NCBI RefSeq assembly: GCF_026241895.1
Contig: NZ_JAPJIV010000006.1
Location: forward strand, 62,001-126,000
Length of the DNA stretch: 64,000 nucleotides
Reading direction: 5' to 3'
Source: Pseudomonas sp. RIT-562
GTDB taxonomy: Bacteria; Pseudomonadota; Gammaproteobacteria; Pseudomonadales; Pseudomonadaceae
Below the pieces are notes generated by a model. The model ran no database searches. It was not told the DNA's origin and was given only the letters and a program-made list of their open reading frames with translations. Below are positions 1-8,891 of this stretch, in pieces. The translations under genes and the position numbers were made by a program. Position 1 is the stretch's first letter; each line of letters starts with the position of its first letter.

Positions 1-1830
1 AAGTGACTCGGTGATCTCCAGCTCCAACTGCTCACCACACAGACCATGTTTCTCCAGGGTGGCCTGGACACACTGGACGAACTGGCCACGCTGAAAATGC
101 ATCGGTGAAATATTCACCGCCATTGAGATGCCGGTGATGCCCTGCTCGCCTAGCTCGCGCAGCTGCGCGCAGGCCGTATCGAGGACCCAAAGGCTTAGCG
201 GGATGATCTGACCACTGTCCTCTGCCACCGGCACAAACACCGCGGGTGAGATAAATCCTTTTTCCGGATGCTCCCAGCGCAGCAACGCTTCGATCCCGAC
301 CACCCGCCCCGTGCGCGCGTCTAGCTGCGGTTGGTAATGCAGCTGCAACGACTGAGTTTCGATTGCCTTTTGCAGGTCATTGCGCAGGCCCGCATGCTCG
401 CAAACGCGCTGATTGAGATCGCTGGTGTACCACTGAAAGTTGTTGCGCCCGTGCTGCTTGGCTTTGTACATGGCCATGTCAGCCTGCTGGATCAGTTGCA
501 TCGGCTGCTCGATGTGCCCATCGCTCAGGGTGATGCCGACACTTGCACTCACGTGCAGGTCAATGCCCTGGATGCAGTAGGGTCTGGAAATGCTGGCCAT
601 CAATCGCTCGGCTACTGGAACAACGTCCTCATCATGAAGCAGGTCTGGTAGCAGAACGATAAATTCATCACCACCCATGCGCACGATGGTATCCCCCGGA
701 CGAACCTGCTGGGTCATACGCTGCGCCACCTCGATCAGCACCTGATCACCGAAGTAGTGCCCGATCGAATCGTTGATGGACTTAAATCCATCCAGATCAA
801 TGCACATCACCGCCAGACGACGCTTACGCCGACGACTGATGTGACAATCCAGAACAAGCCGGTCTTCAAGCGAAACACGGTTAAGCAAACCGGTCAGCCG
901 ATCATGGCTGGCATTGAAGCTCAATTGGCGCTCGAAATGCTTCTGCTCGCTGATGTCCCGGGCAATGCCAAATACCCCGACGATTTCTCCGTTGACCATG
1001 ATCGGCAGGTTAGAGATGTCCATGGTCAACAGTTTTTCACTCTCGTCGCGAACCCGCGCCTCGAAGCGCTGAGGCACTCCGGCGCGGGCTGCGGAAAAAT
1101 GCTGACTGACCCGTTGCAGGTCTTCTTCGAGCACCAGATGGGAAAAGTGATGACCAATGAAATTGGTTGCAGTGTGCGGTTTCAGCTTCAGGCCTGCTGG
1201 ATTCACACTCTGGATGTTGCCGGCCAGATCGAGGGCGAACACCGGATTGGGGTTGTAGGTGAACAATGACCGAAAACGTTGTTCGCTTGCCTCCAGTCGT
1301 TGGCCGTCACGCTCATGGCGGATCGCAATGACGGCCAGTTGGGCGGCAAAGGCCAGTCGTTGAATCTGCGCCTCGTCCGGCGCGTGGGCCCGGTTCTGGT
1401 ACAGGGCAAATGTACCCAACACGCTTCCTTGATGGGAGAGCAAAGGCACCGACCAGCAGGAACGCAGGTTATGCCCCAGCGCCAGGCCGCGAAAACGCTC
1501 CCAGTTTGGATCTCGGGCGATGTCTTCGGTGACCACAAGCTCGCGCCGGAACGCTGCGGTGCCGCAGGTTCCTTCGTGTGGACCAATGGCCATTCCATGA
1601 ATCGCGTCACTGTATTCGACCGGCAGGCTAGGCGCCGCGCCGCTCAGCAAGTGCTTGCCCTCGGCATCAGTGAGCAGGATAGAGCAGAAGGTTTCGGGGG
1701 CCTGATCGTCAAGCATCTGGCAGATGGCGCAGAGTATGTCGCCCAGGTGATGATCGGTCGCGATCATGCCGAGAATGTCACGTTGCGACTCGGGGAAGGT
1801 CTTGCTGTGAAAGCTTGGACGAGTATTCAT
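1..1830 (-). CDS. GAF-PAS-GGDEF-EAL cyclic-di-GMP signalling protein (partial, C-terminus off the left edge)
   Basis: The frame is open for 610 codons from an ATG at 1830 to the window edge, so the C-terminal part of the EAL domain is missing. Order of domains: GAF (about residues 20-165), PAS (about 175-300, beginning near SEQRFRSLF), GGDEF (about 305-470) and EAL from about 490. The cyclase signature GGDEF sits at 386-390 and the phosphodiesterase signature EALLRW at 514-519, so both active-site motifs are intact. Such bifunctional proteins make or degrade cyclic-di-GMP; which activity dominates cannot be read from sequence. No transmembrane segment is seen, so it is probably a cytoplasmic sensor using GAF and PAS inputs. 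Confidence 0.93.
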   Translation of the reverse strand, partial: MNTRPSFHSKTFPESQRDILGMIATDHHLGDILCAICQMLDDQAPETFCSILLTDAEGKHLLSGAAPSLPVEYSDAIHGMAIGPHEGTCGTAAFRRELVVTEDIARDPNWERFRGLALGHNLRSCWSVPLLSHQGSVLGTFALYQNRAHAPDEAQIQRLAFAAQLAVIAIRHERDGQRLEASEQRFRSLFTYNPNPVFALDLAGNIQSVNPAGLKLKPHTATNFIGHHFSHLVLEEDLQRVSQHFSAARAGVPQRFEARVRDESEKLLTMDISNLPIMVNGEIVGVFGIARDISEQKHFERQLSFNASHDRLTGLLNRVSLEDRLVLDCHISRRRKRRLAVMCIDLDGFKSINDSIGHYFGDQVLIEVAQRMTQQVRPGDTIVRMGGDEFIVLLPDLLHDEDVVPVAERLMASISRPYCIQGIDLHVSASVGITLSDGHIEQPMQLIQQADMAMYKAKQHGRNNFQWYTSDLNQRVCEHAGLRNDLQKAIETQSLQLHYQPQLDARTGRVVGIEALLRWEHPEKGFISPAVFVPVAEDSGQIIPLSLWVLDTACAQLRELGEQGITGISMAVNISPMHFQRGQFVQCVQATLEKHGLCGEQLELEITESL

Positions 1831-2218
1831 GGTGGTTCCTGAAGACTCTCGAGGTCGTCCGGTCTTCAGAGAGCCTGAATAGTAAGCGGCCGATCACTGT
1901 CCACTAGTGCGTCGGACGCGCACTCTATAGAGCGCCAGCTAACTAATAAAAGGCTCAGATCCAACATAAAAAACAGTATCAGATTGCCGCCGCTTGGCTG
2001 GAATGGTCGGGGTGCTTGGCCGTTTTGATGTTCTGCTGGCCGGACAGTCCTGAAGCTGCAGCCCGGTTTCCATGAACATGGCCCGATGAACATTTCCACG
2101 CCAATAGCCTTCGGACCTGCCGCAAAACATAGTAACGGCCTGCCTATGAACATATGACATGGCCCATAAGTTAAATAGGATAATACGAATGGTGGCGAAT
2201 ACAGTCACCTGTACTGAA
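1831..2218. other. Gene-poor gap
   Basis: About 390 bases between the cyclic-di-GMP gene and the LysR remnant. I see no convincing coding frame: the short frames present have poor codon use and no ribosome binding site. It should hold the promoter of the leftward GGDEF-EAL gene, but no clear -10/-35 pair stands out. Confidence 0.5.
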
Positions 2219-2480
2219 TCACTGCCAATGCGCACACAGCTTGACCAGCTCATCGACCACATACCTGACCTTCGGCCGCAGGTGCGACACCTTTGGCCAC
2301 ACGGCATGCACATCGACTGCGTCGGGTTCATACCCCTGCAAAACCTCCACCAGCCTGCCGGCCTGGATATCCTCCTGGAACAGGCTGCGTGGCATCTGGC
2401 ACAGGCCTGTGCCGGCGACGGCCGCGAGAATCATAACTTCCCCGTCGCCGATCTGATGGGTCGTGGAACGTCAGGTTCAG
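2219..2480 (-). pseudogene. C-terminal remnant of a LysR-type regulator
   Basis: A leftward frame ending with TGA at 2219-2221 encodes the end of a LysR effector-binding domain: HQIGDGEVMILAAVAG, GLCQMP, then LVEVLQGYEP and a final HLRPKVRYVVDELVK. This is the usual last 80-90 residues of the family. An in-frame stop lies just upstream at about 2480, and the frame then runs into the 3' end of nahG, so the DNA-binding part is absent. It is best read as a decayed gene truncated when the salicylate module was placed next to it. Confidence 0.75.
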
Positions 2481-2518
2481 TTGCGTTGCGCAGCCCTGCG
2501 GTTCGTCGGTTCAAATCA

Positions 2519-3802
2519 TTACGCGAGTGCGCGCCAACCCAACTGAGCACGAGCCTCTTGAAGGTCGGACTGCATGTCGTGATTCCACAGCCAGTCGAAC
2601 CGCTCGGCGAGGGTCTTGCCCAGCAGTTGTTCATCATCGGCTACAGCGGGGTCACGCATTTCATACAGCTCCCCGGCTTCCCAGGAGGTGCGCTGAACAC
2701 GGCAGGCACGCGGACGACGGATGGCGTCGTAAGCTGCGAGCACCGCTTGTGCCTGGCTGTCCAGGACCTGCGGATCGGCCAGCAAGCGGGCCAGAAGCCA
2801 GGCGTCCTCCAACCCCTGCCCCGCGCCAGCACCCTGGTGCGGCAACATGGCGTGTGCAGCGTCGCCGATCAGCCCCACGCGACCGTGCACGTAGCCTGGC
2901 AACTCATCGAGTTCATGCAGCGCCCAAAGGGTAGGTGCAGGAATGCATTCGAGTAGCACGCGTGCGGCGTCGCCCCAACGGTTGAAGGCAGAGAGCATTT
3001 CTTCCTGGCTGGCATTGCGCACCCACGGCGCATCGCTTGGCCAGGTTGGATCAGGACGACTGCGATCGGAAATGAAGGCCACGACGTTGATAAGTCGGCC
3101 TTGTTTGACCGGGAACGTGAGGATATGGGCATCAAGCCCCAGGTACATCTGTGGGACATCGATCAAGTGCTCATCGACCCCCCGAGCCCGGTAGGCCGCG
3201 CGCAGCTGTTCGCTGTCGATCATCCCGCGGTAGGCGCAGGTACCGCTGAAACGCGGCGCCACCAGGGGTTGACCAAGACCGTTGAGCACATGGTCACGAA
3301 TCGATGACTTGATACCGTCGGCGGCGATCAACAGGTCGCAGCGATGCTCAGTGCCATCGGTGAACACCACGCGAGCCTGTTCGGCATCCTGTTCCACGCT
3401 GACGGCACGCTTGCCGAACTGGGCGATTCCTTCGGGTAACTGGCTGGCCAAGGCGTCAAGGAAGTCGGCACGGTGTACCGATGACTGCCCTACCCCTTCG
3501 GCCAGGCTGGCGCCCAGATAACCGGCATCTTCACCACGACGCCATTCGAACCAGATGTCTTGCCAGGGGTCTTGGGTTTGGTCGGCAATCTTGCGGTAGG
3601 GTTCGGCAATACCCAGGCCCGCGATGGCACGAACGGCATTGGCGCCAAAAGAAACACCGGCGCCGACCTCGCCAAAGGCCGGCGCCGATTCGAACAACTG
3701 CACGCTAAGGTGGGAATGACGGCACAGGTCCAGGGCCAAGGCCACGCCGGCAATACCGCCGCCAACAATGCCGATTTGCAGTTTGGATTGAGAAGTAGGC
3801 AT
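2519..3802 (-). CDS. nahG: Salicylate 1-monooxygenase (salicylate hydroxylase)
   Basis: 427 residues, the usual family length. FAD-dependent class A monooxygenase that decarboxylates and hydroxylates salicylate to catechol using NADH. The FAD dinucleotide fold is at residues 10-20 (IGIVGGGIAGV), the DG motif is AADGIKSS, and the GD motif is LIGDAAHAMLPHQGAGAGQG. Stretches such as FEVGAGVSFG-like FGEVGAGVSFGANAVRAI, SSVHRADF, FSGTCAYRGM and LWALHELDELPGYVHGR match known NahG closely. It lies 170 bp downstream of the transporter on the same strand. An AATAACAA element at 3825-3832, just upstream of the start, resembles a Crc/Hfq catabolite motif. No catechol dioxygenase is in the window, so catechol must be handled elsewhere. 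Confidence 0.95.
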   Translation of the reverse strand: MPTSQSKLQIGIVGGGIAGVALALDLCRHSHLSVQLFESAPAFGEVGAGVSFGANAVRAIAGLGIAEPYRKIADQTQDPWQDIWFEWRRGEDAGYLGASLAEGVGQSSVHRADFLDALASQLPEGIAQFGKRAVSVEQDAEQARVVFTDGTEHRCDLLIAADGIKSSIRDHVLNGLGQPLVAPRFSGTCAYRGMIDSEQLRAAYRARGVDEHLIDVPQMYLGLDAHILTFPVKQGRLINVVAFISDRSRPDPTWPSDAPWVRNASQEEMLSAFNRWGDAARVLLECIPAPTLWALHELDELPGYVHGRVGLIGDAAHAMLPHQGAGAGQGLEDAWLLARLLADPQVLDSQAQAVLAAYDAIRRPRACRVQRTSWEAGELYEMRDPAVADDEQLLGKTLAERFDWLWNHDMQSDLQEARAQLGWRALA

Positions 3803-3972
3803 AGCAAGTTACCCATGAGGTTGATTGTTATTGGAGTAACCGAATCATCGCCATCCGAGCGCTATTGATAAATATCGCAACTCCCATACATCCCATCATG
3901 CGTGTGAATATTACTGTTGCGCTCGAGCAGCCATTCGCCAAGCGAGCTCTTCCTTGAGCTCACCTGCCAGCG

Positions 3973-5313
3973 TTACTGCGACACGGTTTGTCTGGATGAA
4001 GCAGCCCGCTCGCCTGAAGCGTTCTGAAGAAGAAAGACCAGAATGGCGACAGCCCCGATCAGGCCGGGTACTGCGAAGATGAGAAAGCTGGCTTGCAGCG
4101 GCAGTGATGAAGCGTGCAGTGCGCCGCCCAACAAAGGACCGATAATGGCACCGGTGCGCCCTACGCCCATCGCCCAACCAAGTCCTGTAGAGCGTATGTG
4201 CGCGGGGTAATACTGCACCGCGCAGGCATTCGCCAGGATCTGCGTGCCAATGGTGCACGCCCCTGCGATGGCGATGAGCAGATAAAGAACAGGTAAAGGC
4301 GCCTTGAGCGCCAACAGGCTCAGGGCTAACGCGCCACAACTGAAAAACGCGAACAGCACTTTCGCTATGCCAATCCGATCCCCCAACCATCCTCCGGCCA
4401 CCGCGCCAACAATCGCGCCGACGTTGAGCACCAGTAGAAACGCCAGGCTGGAATTCAGTCCATAGCCGGCGGCGGTCATGAGTTTTGGCAGCCAGGAGCT
4501 CAGTGCATAAACCATCAGCAAGCAACAGAAAAACGCTAGCCACAGCATGAAGGTGTTCAGCTTGCGCCCGTCCTGGAACAACTGCGCAATCGACACTTTC
4601 GTGCCTTTGGCGACCATCTGGTTCAACTGGTCATTTGCGCTCGGTTCATAAGACGGCGCGGCTTGTGCCAACAGGTTTTGCGCTTTGACGGTCTGCCCGG
4701 TGCGCAACAGGAAGTCCATCGACTCAGGCAGTTGACGTATCAGCAATGGCAAGGCCAATAGAGGAATCAGCGCTACATAGAACACGGCTTGCCAGCCCCA
4801 CTGAGGGATAAGCACCATGCCAAGGCTCGCCGATAGCATGCCCCCCAACGAGTAGCCGCTGAACATGATCGCGACCAGGGTGCTGCGAGATTTCTTTGGC
4901 GCGTACTCATTCATCAACGCCACAACGTTGGGCATCACCCCGCCGATCCCAAGACCGGCGAGGAACCGGCATAACGCAAACGCCTCGGGGCTCTGGGCCA
5001 GGCCATTGAGCGCCGTGACCCCGCTGAAGATCGCGACGCACATCATGATGGTCTTGCGTCGGCCTATACGATCCGACAATGAACCGAAGAACAACGCACC
5101 CAGCATCATGCCCACCAGCGCGCAACTGCCTAGCGCTCCAGCCTGCAACGAACTGAGCCCCCACTCGGCCATCAGTGAGGGCAACACGACCCCATAGATG
5201 ACCAGATCGTAACCGTCGAAAATGATGATCAGCGCGCACCAGAGCAGCACGCGTGCATGGAAGGTATTAAAACGTGCCCCGTCAATCAGGGCTGATACAT
5301 CTATCGTACGCAT
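3973..5313 (-). CDS. MFS aromatic-acid:H+ symporter (AAHS family), probable salicylate/benzoate uptake
   Basis: 446 residues with about 12 hydrophobic segments. The family marker FDGYDL in the first membrane segment and the loop 2-3 motif GSLSDRIGRRKT mark the AAHS branch (BenK, PcaK, VanK). The second half repeats it with GGWLGDRIG. It would import an aromatic carboxylate with protons across the inner membrane. Being first in the leftward unit ahead of nahG and divergent from nahR, salicylate is the likeliest substrate; this is inferred from context. The start at 5313 has a purine-rich AAGAAGAG about 8 bases upstream. Confidence 0.9.
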   Translation of the reverse strand: MRTIDVSALIDGARFNTFHARVLLWCALIIIFDGYDLVIYGVVLPSLMAEWGLSSLQAGALGSCALVGMMLGALFFGSLSDRIGRRKTIMMCVAIFSGVTALNGLAQSPEAFALCRFLAGLGIGGVMPNVVALMNEYAPKKSRSTLVAIMFSGYSLGGMLSASLGMVLIPQWGWQAVFYVALIPLLALPLLIRQLPESMDFLLRTGQTVKAQNLLAQAAPSYEPSANDQLNQMVAKGTKVSIAQLFQDGRKLNTFMLWLAFFCCLLMVYALSSWLPKLMTAAGYGLNSSLAFLLVLNVGAIVGAVAGGWLGDRIGIAKVLFAFFSCGALALSLLALKAPLPVLYLLIAIAGACTIGTQILANACAVQYYPAHIRSTGLGWAMGVGRTGAIIGPLLGGALHASSLPLQASFLIFAVPGLIGAVAILVFLLQNASGERAASSRQTVSQ

Positions 5314-5434
5314 GGCATCGCTCTTCTTGTCATTGTTATAAGAGCCGGAGATCTGATGCCCCCGGTTATTGCGCGGTGCCCATTGGTGTTACACAGACTG
5401 TGCAGAAACGGGCATGGAGTCGATCATGGGCAAA

Positions 5435-5489
5435 CGATCGAGCGTGATAAATGCAGCCAGATGAATAGGCATTATTTCGAGGGTGAATA
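5435..5489 (-). promoter_or_regulatory. Candidate NahR operator region upstream of the salicylate transporter
   Basis: The 337-bp gap 5314-5650 separates the divergent transporter and nahR and must hold both promoters. On the minus strand it contains TATTCAC (5489-5483) and TATTCAT (5467-5461), repeats spaced two helical turns apart, followed by TATCACGCTCGAT (5449-5437). The last resembles the ATTCACGCT-type sequence recalled for NahR targets. Placement about 120-175 bp from the transporter ATG is plausible for a LysR activator. No footprint or clear -10/-35 supports it. Confidence 0.35.
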
Positions 5490-5650
5490 CAGCTCGAGAA
5501 CGAGCAAGAGCCCCTTCGCGCTTGCGATGGACTCAGCGCTCTGGCGCTTGTTAGGCTTGGGACTCTTGCAGCGGGGATTGCAGAGCGGTGCAGCCCATCA
5601 ACGCGCAAAGCTCTTTCGCCCTTATGAGTGCGCAATCTGCACGAGGCTTT

Positions 5651-6553
5651 ATGGAATTACGTGAGCTTGATCTCAATCTGCTTCTGGTCTTCAACCAACT
5701 GTTGATTGATCGTCGGGTATCGACGGCGGCGGACAATCTCGATCTGACCCAGCCCGCGGTCAGCAATGCGCTGAAGCGACTGCGCGTCACGTTCAACGAC
5801 GAATTGTTCGTTCGTACCTATCAAGGCATGGAGCCCACACCCTACGCTGAGCAATTGGCTGAACCCATTTCACTGGCGATTCAGACCTTGCGCGATGCCC
5901 TGAGCCGACAGGACACGTTCGACCCGCTCAACTGCAACCGTCGCTTCACAATGGCGATGACTGACATTGGCGAAATCTACTTCATGCCGCGGCTGATGGA
6001 CGCCCTGGCTGAACGCGCGCCGGGGTGCTCGATCAGCACACTGCGCAATACCTCCGATACTTTGGCCGAAGGGTTGCAGAACGGTGCTATCGACCTCGCC
6101 GTTGGCTTACTGCCGCACTTGCAGGCAGGTTTTTTCCAGCAGCGCCTGTTCCACCATCGCTATGTCTGCATGTGCCGCAAAGACCACCCTGCTACCAGGG
6201 AACCGCTGACGCTTGAGCGTTTTTGCAGTTACGAGCACGTTCGTGTCGTAGCGGCGAACACCGGGCACGGCGAAGTCGATTCGTTCCTGGCGCGGGCCGG
6301 CATCGAGCGAAACATTCGCCTGGAGGTGCCCCATTTCGTCGCCGTGGGGCACATCCTTCAACGCACCAACCTGATGGCCACAGTGCCTGAACGATTCGCC
6401 AGCAGTTGCGAACAACCCTTTGGTCTCGCGGTGCTACCGACGCCAGTGGAACTGCCCAACATCGAAATAAACCTGTTCTGGCATGCACGCTATAACAAGG
6501 ACCCCGCCAATCGTTGGCTTCGCCAGCTGATGTTCGAATTGTTTTCTGATTAA
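5651..6553 (+). CDS. nahR: LysR-type salicylate-responsive activator
   Basis: From the ATG at 5651 the protein is 300 residues, the same length as NahR; an upstream ATG at 5588 would add 21 residues unlike the family. The N-terminal winged helix reads MELRELDLNLLLVFNQLL, followed by LTQPAVSNALKRLR and LFVRTYQGMEPTPYA. The effector domain holds TDIGEIYFMPRLMD, LAVGLLPHLQAGFFQ, CRKDHPATREPLTLERFCSY, VPHFVAVGHILQRT and ends RWLRQLMFELFSD, all close to NahR. It should bind salicylate and activate the divergent transporter-nahG unit. Confidence 0.93.
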   Translation: MELRELDLNLLLVFNQLLIDRRVSTAADNLDLTQPAVSNALKRLRVTFNDELFVRTYQGMEPTPYAEQLAEPISLAIQTLRDALSRQDTFDPLNCNRRFTMAMTDIGEIYFMPRLMDALAERAPGCSISTLRNTSDTLAEGLQNGAIDLAVGLLPHLQAGFFQQRLFHHRYVCMCRKDHPATREPLTLERFCSYEHVRVVAANTGHGEVDSFLARAGIERNIRLEVPHFVAVGHILQRTNLMATVPERFASSCEQPFGLAVLPTPVELPNIEINLFWHARYNKDPANRWLRQLMFELFSD

Positions 6554-7039
6554 TTCGCCTGATCGAGTAGCGCTGCGGCGTCAAAGCAGGACTCTTCAAC
6601 GCCTGGGCATGAACGTTCAATAGTCGTGATGCTCGATGTCGATGACTTCAAGCGCGTCAATTATCATTCATGGTTGGATGCGATATTGAAAAATCAACGT
6701 GGAATTTTCCGTATTTGCTACCACTTCGGTCCCCTATTTTTCCCTTTCCGGCCGGAAGGTTTTCCTGACCCGGTAAAATTGCCTGCAGGACCGTGATTTT
6801 TCCAACTACCATCAGGGTTCTGACCCCATAGAGTATTATCAGGATCAATTTTAGTGCTATCTGCGGCCCCTGCACCTATACCTGCCTTAATACCTTGATG
6901 GTCGCCCGACCAATCCGTTTATCTCTCTGGCATTTGCATGAGCGCGTTGTTGGACGCGAATTGAAGTCGGTCATTCAACGACTTGGGCGTGTTGCGCGTC
7001 AAGACCTGCCAGTTGGCGGCTGTCTATCGCTCCCAGGGT
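6554..7039. other. Gap with little coding content apart from a GGDEF remnant
   Basis: 486 bases between the convergent nahR and hipA. Apart from the short GGDEF remnant at 6608-6664 I see no gene. The base composition in 6655-6900 is poorer in GC than the flanks, and the short frames show no ribosome binding site. Confidence 0.5.
6608..6664 (+). pseudogene. Short remnant of a GGDEF domain
   Basis: In one forward frame the bases encode HERSIVVMLDVDDFKRVN, the conserved metal- and substrate-binding stretch that comes before the GGDEF loop in diguanylate cyclases. The frame carries on without family resemblance (YHSWLDAILK) and has no start codon or ribosome site. It looks like a 19-codon scrap left by a deletion. 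Confidence 0.5.
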
Positions 7040-8371
7040 TCACGAACCTACTGAAATCAGTCCTGGCCTGATCCCATCCGCCATTAGCGCAATATCCATA
7101 TCCTCTTCCCGCAACTGCTCGAAAATAAACGGATTTAACATCTGCCGAGTCGCCAGGACGTTCCTGTCGACGGTGCTGATACCCGCCTCGTTGCACACAG
7201 TCGGCCAATGTTGCCGCACAGTTTCCAGCTGCGCGAGCACGATAGACCGAGCTGCACGCCGGTCGAGCAAGAACAGGTGCGCAGCATCCAGGCAGAGCGC
7301 GATCTGACTTTGATTTGCCTGTCCCATTATCAACATGCCCTGGCTTGCCACATTCCCTGTTCGCGCCTGGGGGCATATGTCATACGCAGGTGTTAGTGAA
7401 TAGCTTTTGCCGTCGAAGAACGCAGCGTGATTGCGGGCGTGGTCGTCAGTGTTGCCGCAGAGGATGTTGAATACCAACCTGCCGAACAACTCTCGCAGAT
7501 CTTTCTTGGGGTCGTGAAAATCGCGGCGGATGATATGACTCAAAGCTTCATAGCTGGTATAGCGAGCCATCATTTCATCCAGACCTAGGAGAGTGAGTGC
7601 TGACACCATCAGTTTTCTCGCCCATCCGCTGGTAGCGACCCTGTATCGATCAAACCGCTCGATCAACAAAACATCCTTGCCCAGCACGCTTTGTAGCTGC
7701 ACTGGCGCGACGTCCAGTCCCGCTAGGCCAGCCAACCGCATCATGATGAACTCGGATTTCACTACGCTGACGGTATCGTTGGAGGCTGAGAATTTCGCGA
7801 CATACTTGCGGTCGTTCGCTTGAATCAGCGCTTTTGGACGAGCCCCTCCAATCGAGGTGCCATGACGAAGCGCTTGTTCGAGTTCGGGCGTCAATGGGAT
7901 TCCCTGCTCCACGAGTCGAGCCGCGTCGAGCAGCTCGGCCAATGTAGCATTGTCATTGCTCCGAGCAACGTACTCCGTCGCTGACTGCTGAAAGTCGAGG
8001 GCACCTATTCGGTCAGAGCCTGACTCGAGCATGTAGGTCTGCTCATCAAGGTCCTGGTTATACGCATCAGGTCCTGCTTTACCGAGCAGCCGGTTTATAA
8101 TCACGCGACGGCCCCAGGCGTCTGGTGATGCATCGCGCAGCCCACTGGCTAGCTTCATGCCTTCTGGAGGGGCAATTACCTCGGTACCTAGGGGCAGCTC
8201 GAAAGAATTCACTGCAATAGCTTGCGTATTAGCCAGGTAGCTCTGACCGTAGATGAAGGCGAACCGGTCGTGGCGGCCCTGCCGGATCAGACGGCCGGCA
8301 ACCACCGGCTCAGCACTTCCCGGAAGCCAGATCCAGACGAAGCAGTTCTTTGCAATATGCTCAGAAGTCAT
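7040..8371 (-). CDS. hipA: HipA-family serine/threonine kinase toxin
   Basis: 443 residues, normal for HipA. Residues about 15-115 form the HipA N-terminal domain; the kinase part follows. The nucleotide loop is TSIGGARPKALI, the catalytic loop is FNILCGNTDDHARNHAAFF, and the metal-binding Asp lies in SLTPAYDICPQ, so the kinase looks active. E. coli HipA phosphorylates glutamyl-tRNA synthetase and causes growth arrest; the target here is unknown. The start at 8371 overlaps the end of the antitoxin gene by 11 bp, giving translational coupling. Confidence 0.92.
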   Translation of the reverse strand: MTSEHIAKNCFVWIWLPGSAEPVVAGRLIRQGRHDRFAFIYGQSYLANTQAIAVNSFELPLGTEVIAPPEGMKLASGLRDASPDAWGRRVIINRLLGKAGPDAYNQDLDEQTYMLESGSDRIGALDFQQSATEYVARSNDNATLAELLDAARLVEQGIPLTPELEQALRHGTSIGGARPKALIQANDRKYVAKFSASNDTVSVVKSEFIMMRLAGLAGLDVAPVQLQSVLGKDVLLIERFDRYRVATSGWARKLMVSALTLLGLDEMMARYTSYEALSHIIRRDFHDPKKDLRELFGRLVFNILCGNTDDHARNHAAFFDGKSYSLTPAYDICPQARTGNVASQGMLIMGQANQSQIALCLDAAHLFLLDRRAARSIVLAQLETVRQHWPTVCNEAGISTVDRNVLATRQMLNPFIFEQLREEDMDIALMADGIRPGLISVGS

Positions 8372-8687
8372 TGCTTACCTCTTGCTTCGGTACCACGACA
8401 TGCGCTGGAAGCAGTGCCAGTTTGTCTTGCAGGCTTGCAAGCAAAGTCGAATGGCTATCAGAGGCCTGGAATAAATGAATTCCCAGGAGCTGCGCCATCT
8501 CGAATACGACTCCGATCTCGCATCGTGCGTCTGCGGATTCGACCCGCTGCACCAAGCTACGGGAAACCCCTGCTCGTTCAGCCAAAGCTTGCTGAGTCAT
8601 ACCCCGTTCTTTGCGCTTGACCTGAATGAGCTGGCTGAAGATTTGCAGCGCGTTCAACGTCACAGGTGAATATGTTCGGTTAGCCAT
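8361..8687 (-). CDS. hipB: HipB-like XRE antitoxin
   Basis: 108 residues with a Cro/C1 helix-turn-helix at about residues 20-75: QVKRKERGMTQQALAERAGVSRSLVQRVE. The C-terminal tail (LPAHVVVPKQEVSNDF) is flexible and may contact the toxin. The start at 8687 has AAAGGTCGGGGCC upstream. It is first in the two-gene unit, as is usual when antitoxin represses its own promoter. A perfect 20-bp palindrome lies 89 bp upstream. Confidence 0.92.
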   Translation of the reverse strand: MANRTYSPVTLNALQIFSQLIQVKRKERGMTQQALAERAGVSRSLVQRVESADARCEIGVVFEMAQLLGIHLFQASDSHSTLLASLQDKLALLPAHVVVPKQEVSNDF

Positions 8688-8752
8688 GGCCCCGACCTTT
8701 CATGGTTAGCAAGAGACAATCTCAGTGTAGCGGAAACTTTGAATTTGACCTA

Positions 8753-8795
8753 TATATGAGTCGTTTTAGCCCTAGATGCCTCGTATATGAGGCAT
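8753..8795. promoter_or_regulatory. Likely HipB operator
   Basis: ATGCCTC-GTATAT-GAGGCAT at 8776-8795 is a perfect inverted repeat with 7-base arms. The half-site TATATGAG inside it (8784-8791) recurs at 8753-8760, 31 bp away, which is three helical turns. This arrangement next to hipB fits cooperative autorepression by the HipAB complex. The sequence differs from the E. coli TATCC-N8-GGATA operator, so its identity is inferred from position and symmetry. Confidence 0.6.
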
Positions 8796-8891
8796 AACCA
8801 AAAAATCAGTAGCGTCCGACGCCGTAACATTGAGCCCTCATCTACTTACTTTTCCAATCTGATTGCAGCAGTGGTACAGCTACTGCACATT

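Noticed and set aside
1904..1913. CTAGTGCGTC at 1904 and again at 24195, each near a gene remnant, as transposon ends
   Set aside because: Only 10 bases are shared, with no terminal repeats, target duplication or transposase.
6657..6875. 72-codon leftward frame
   Set aside because: No ribosome site, no similarity I know, and composition unlike its neighbours.
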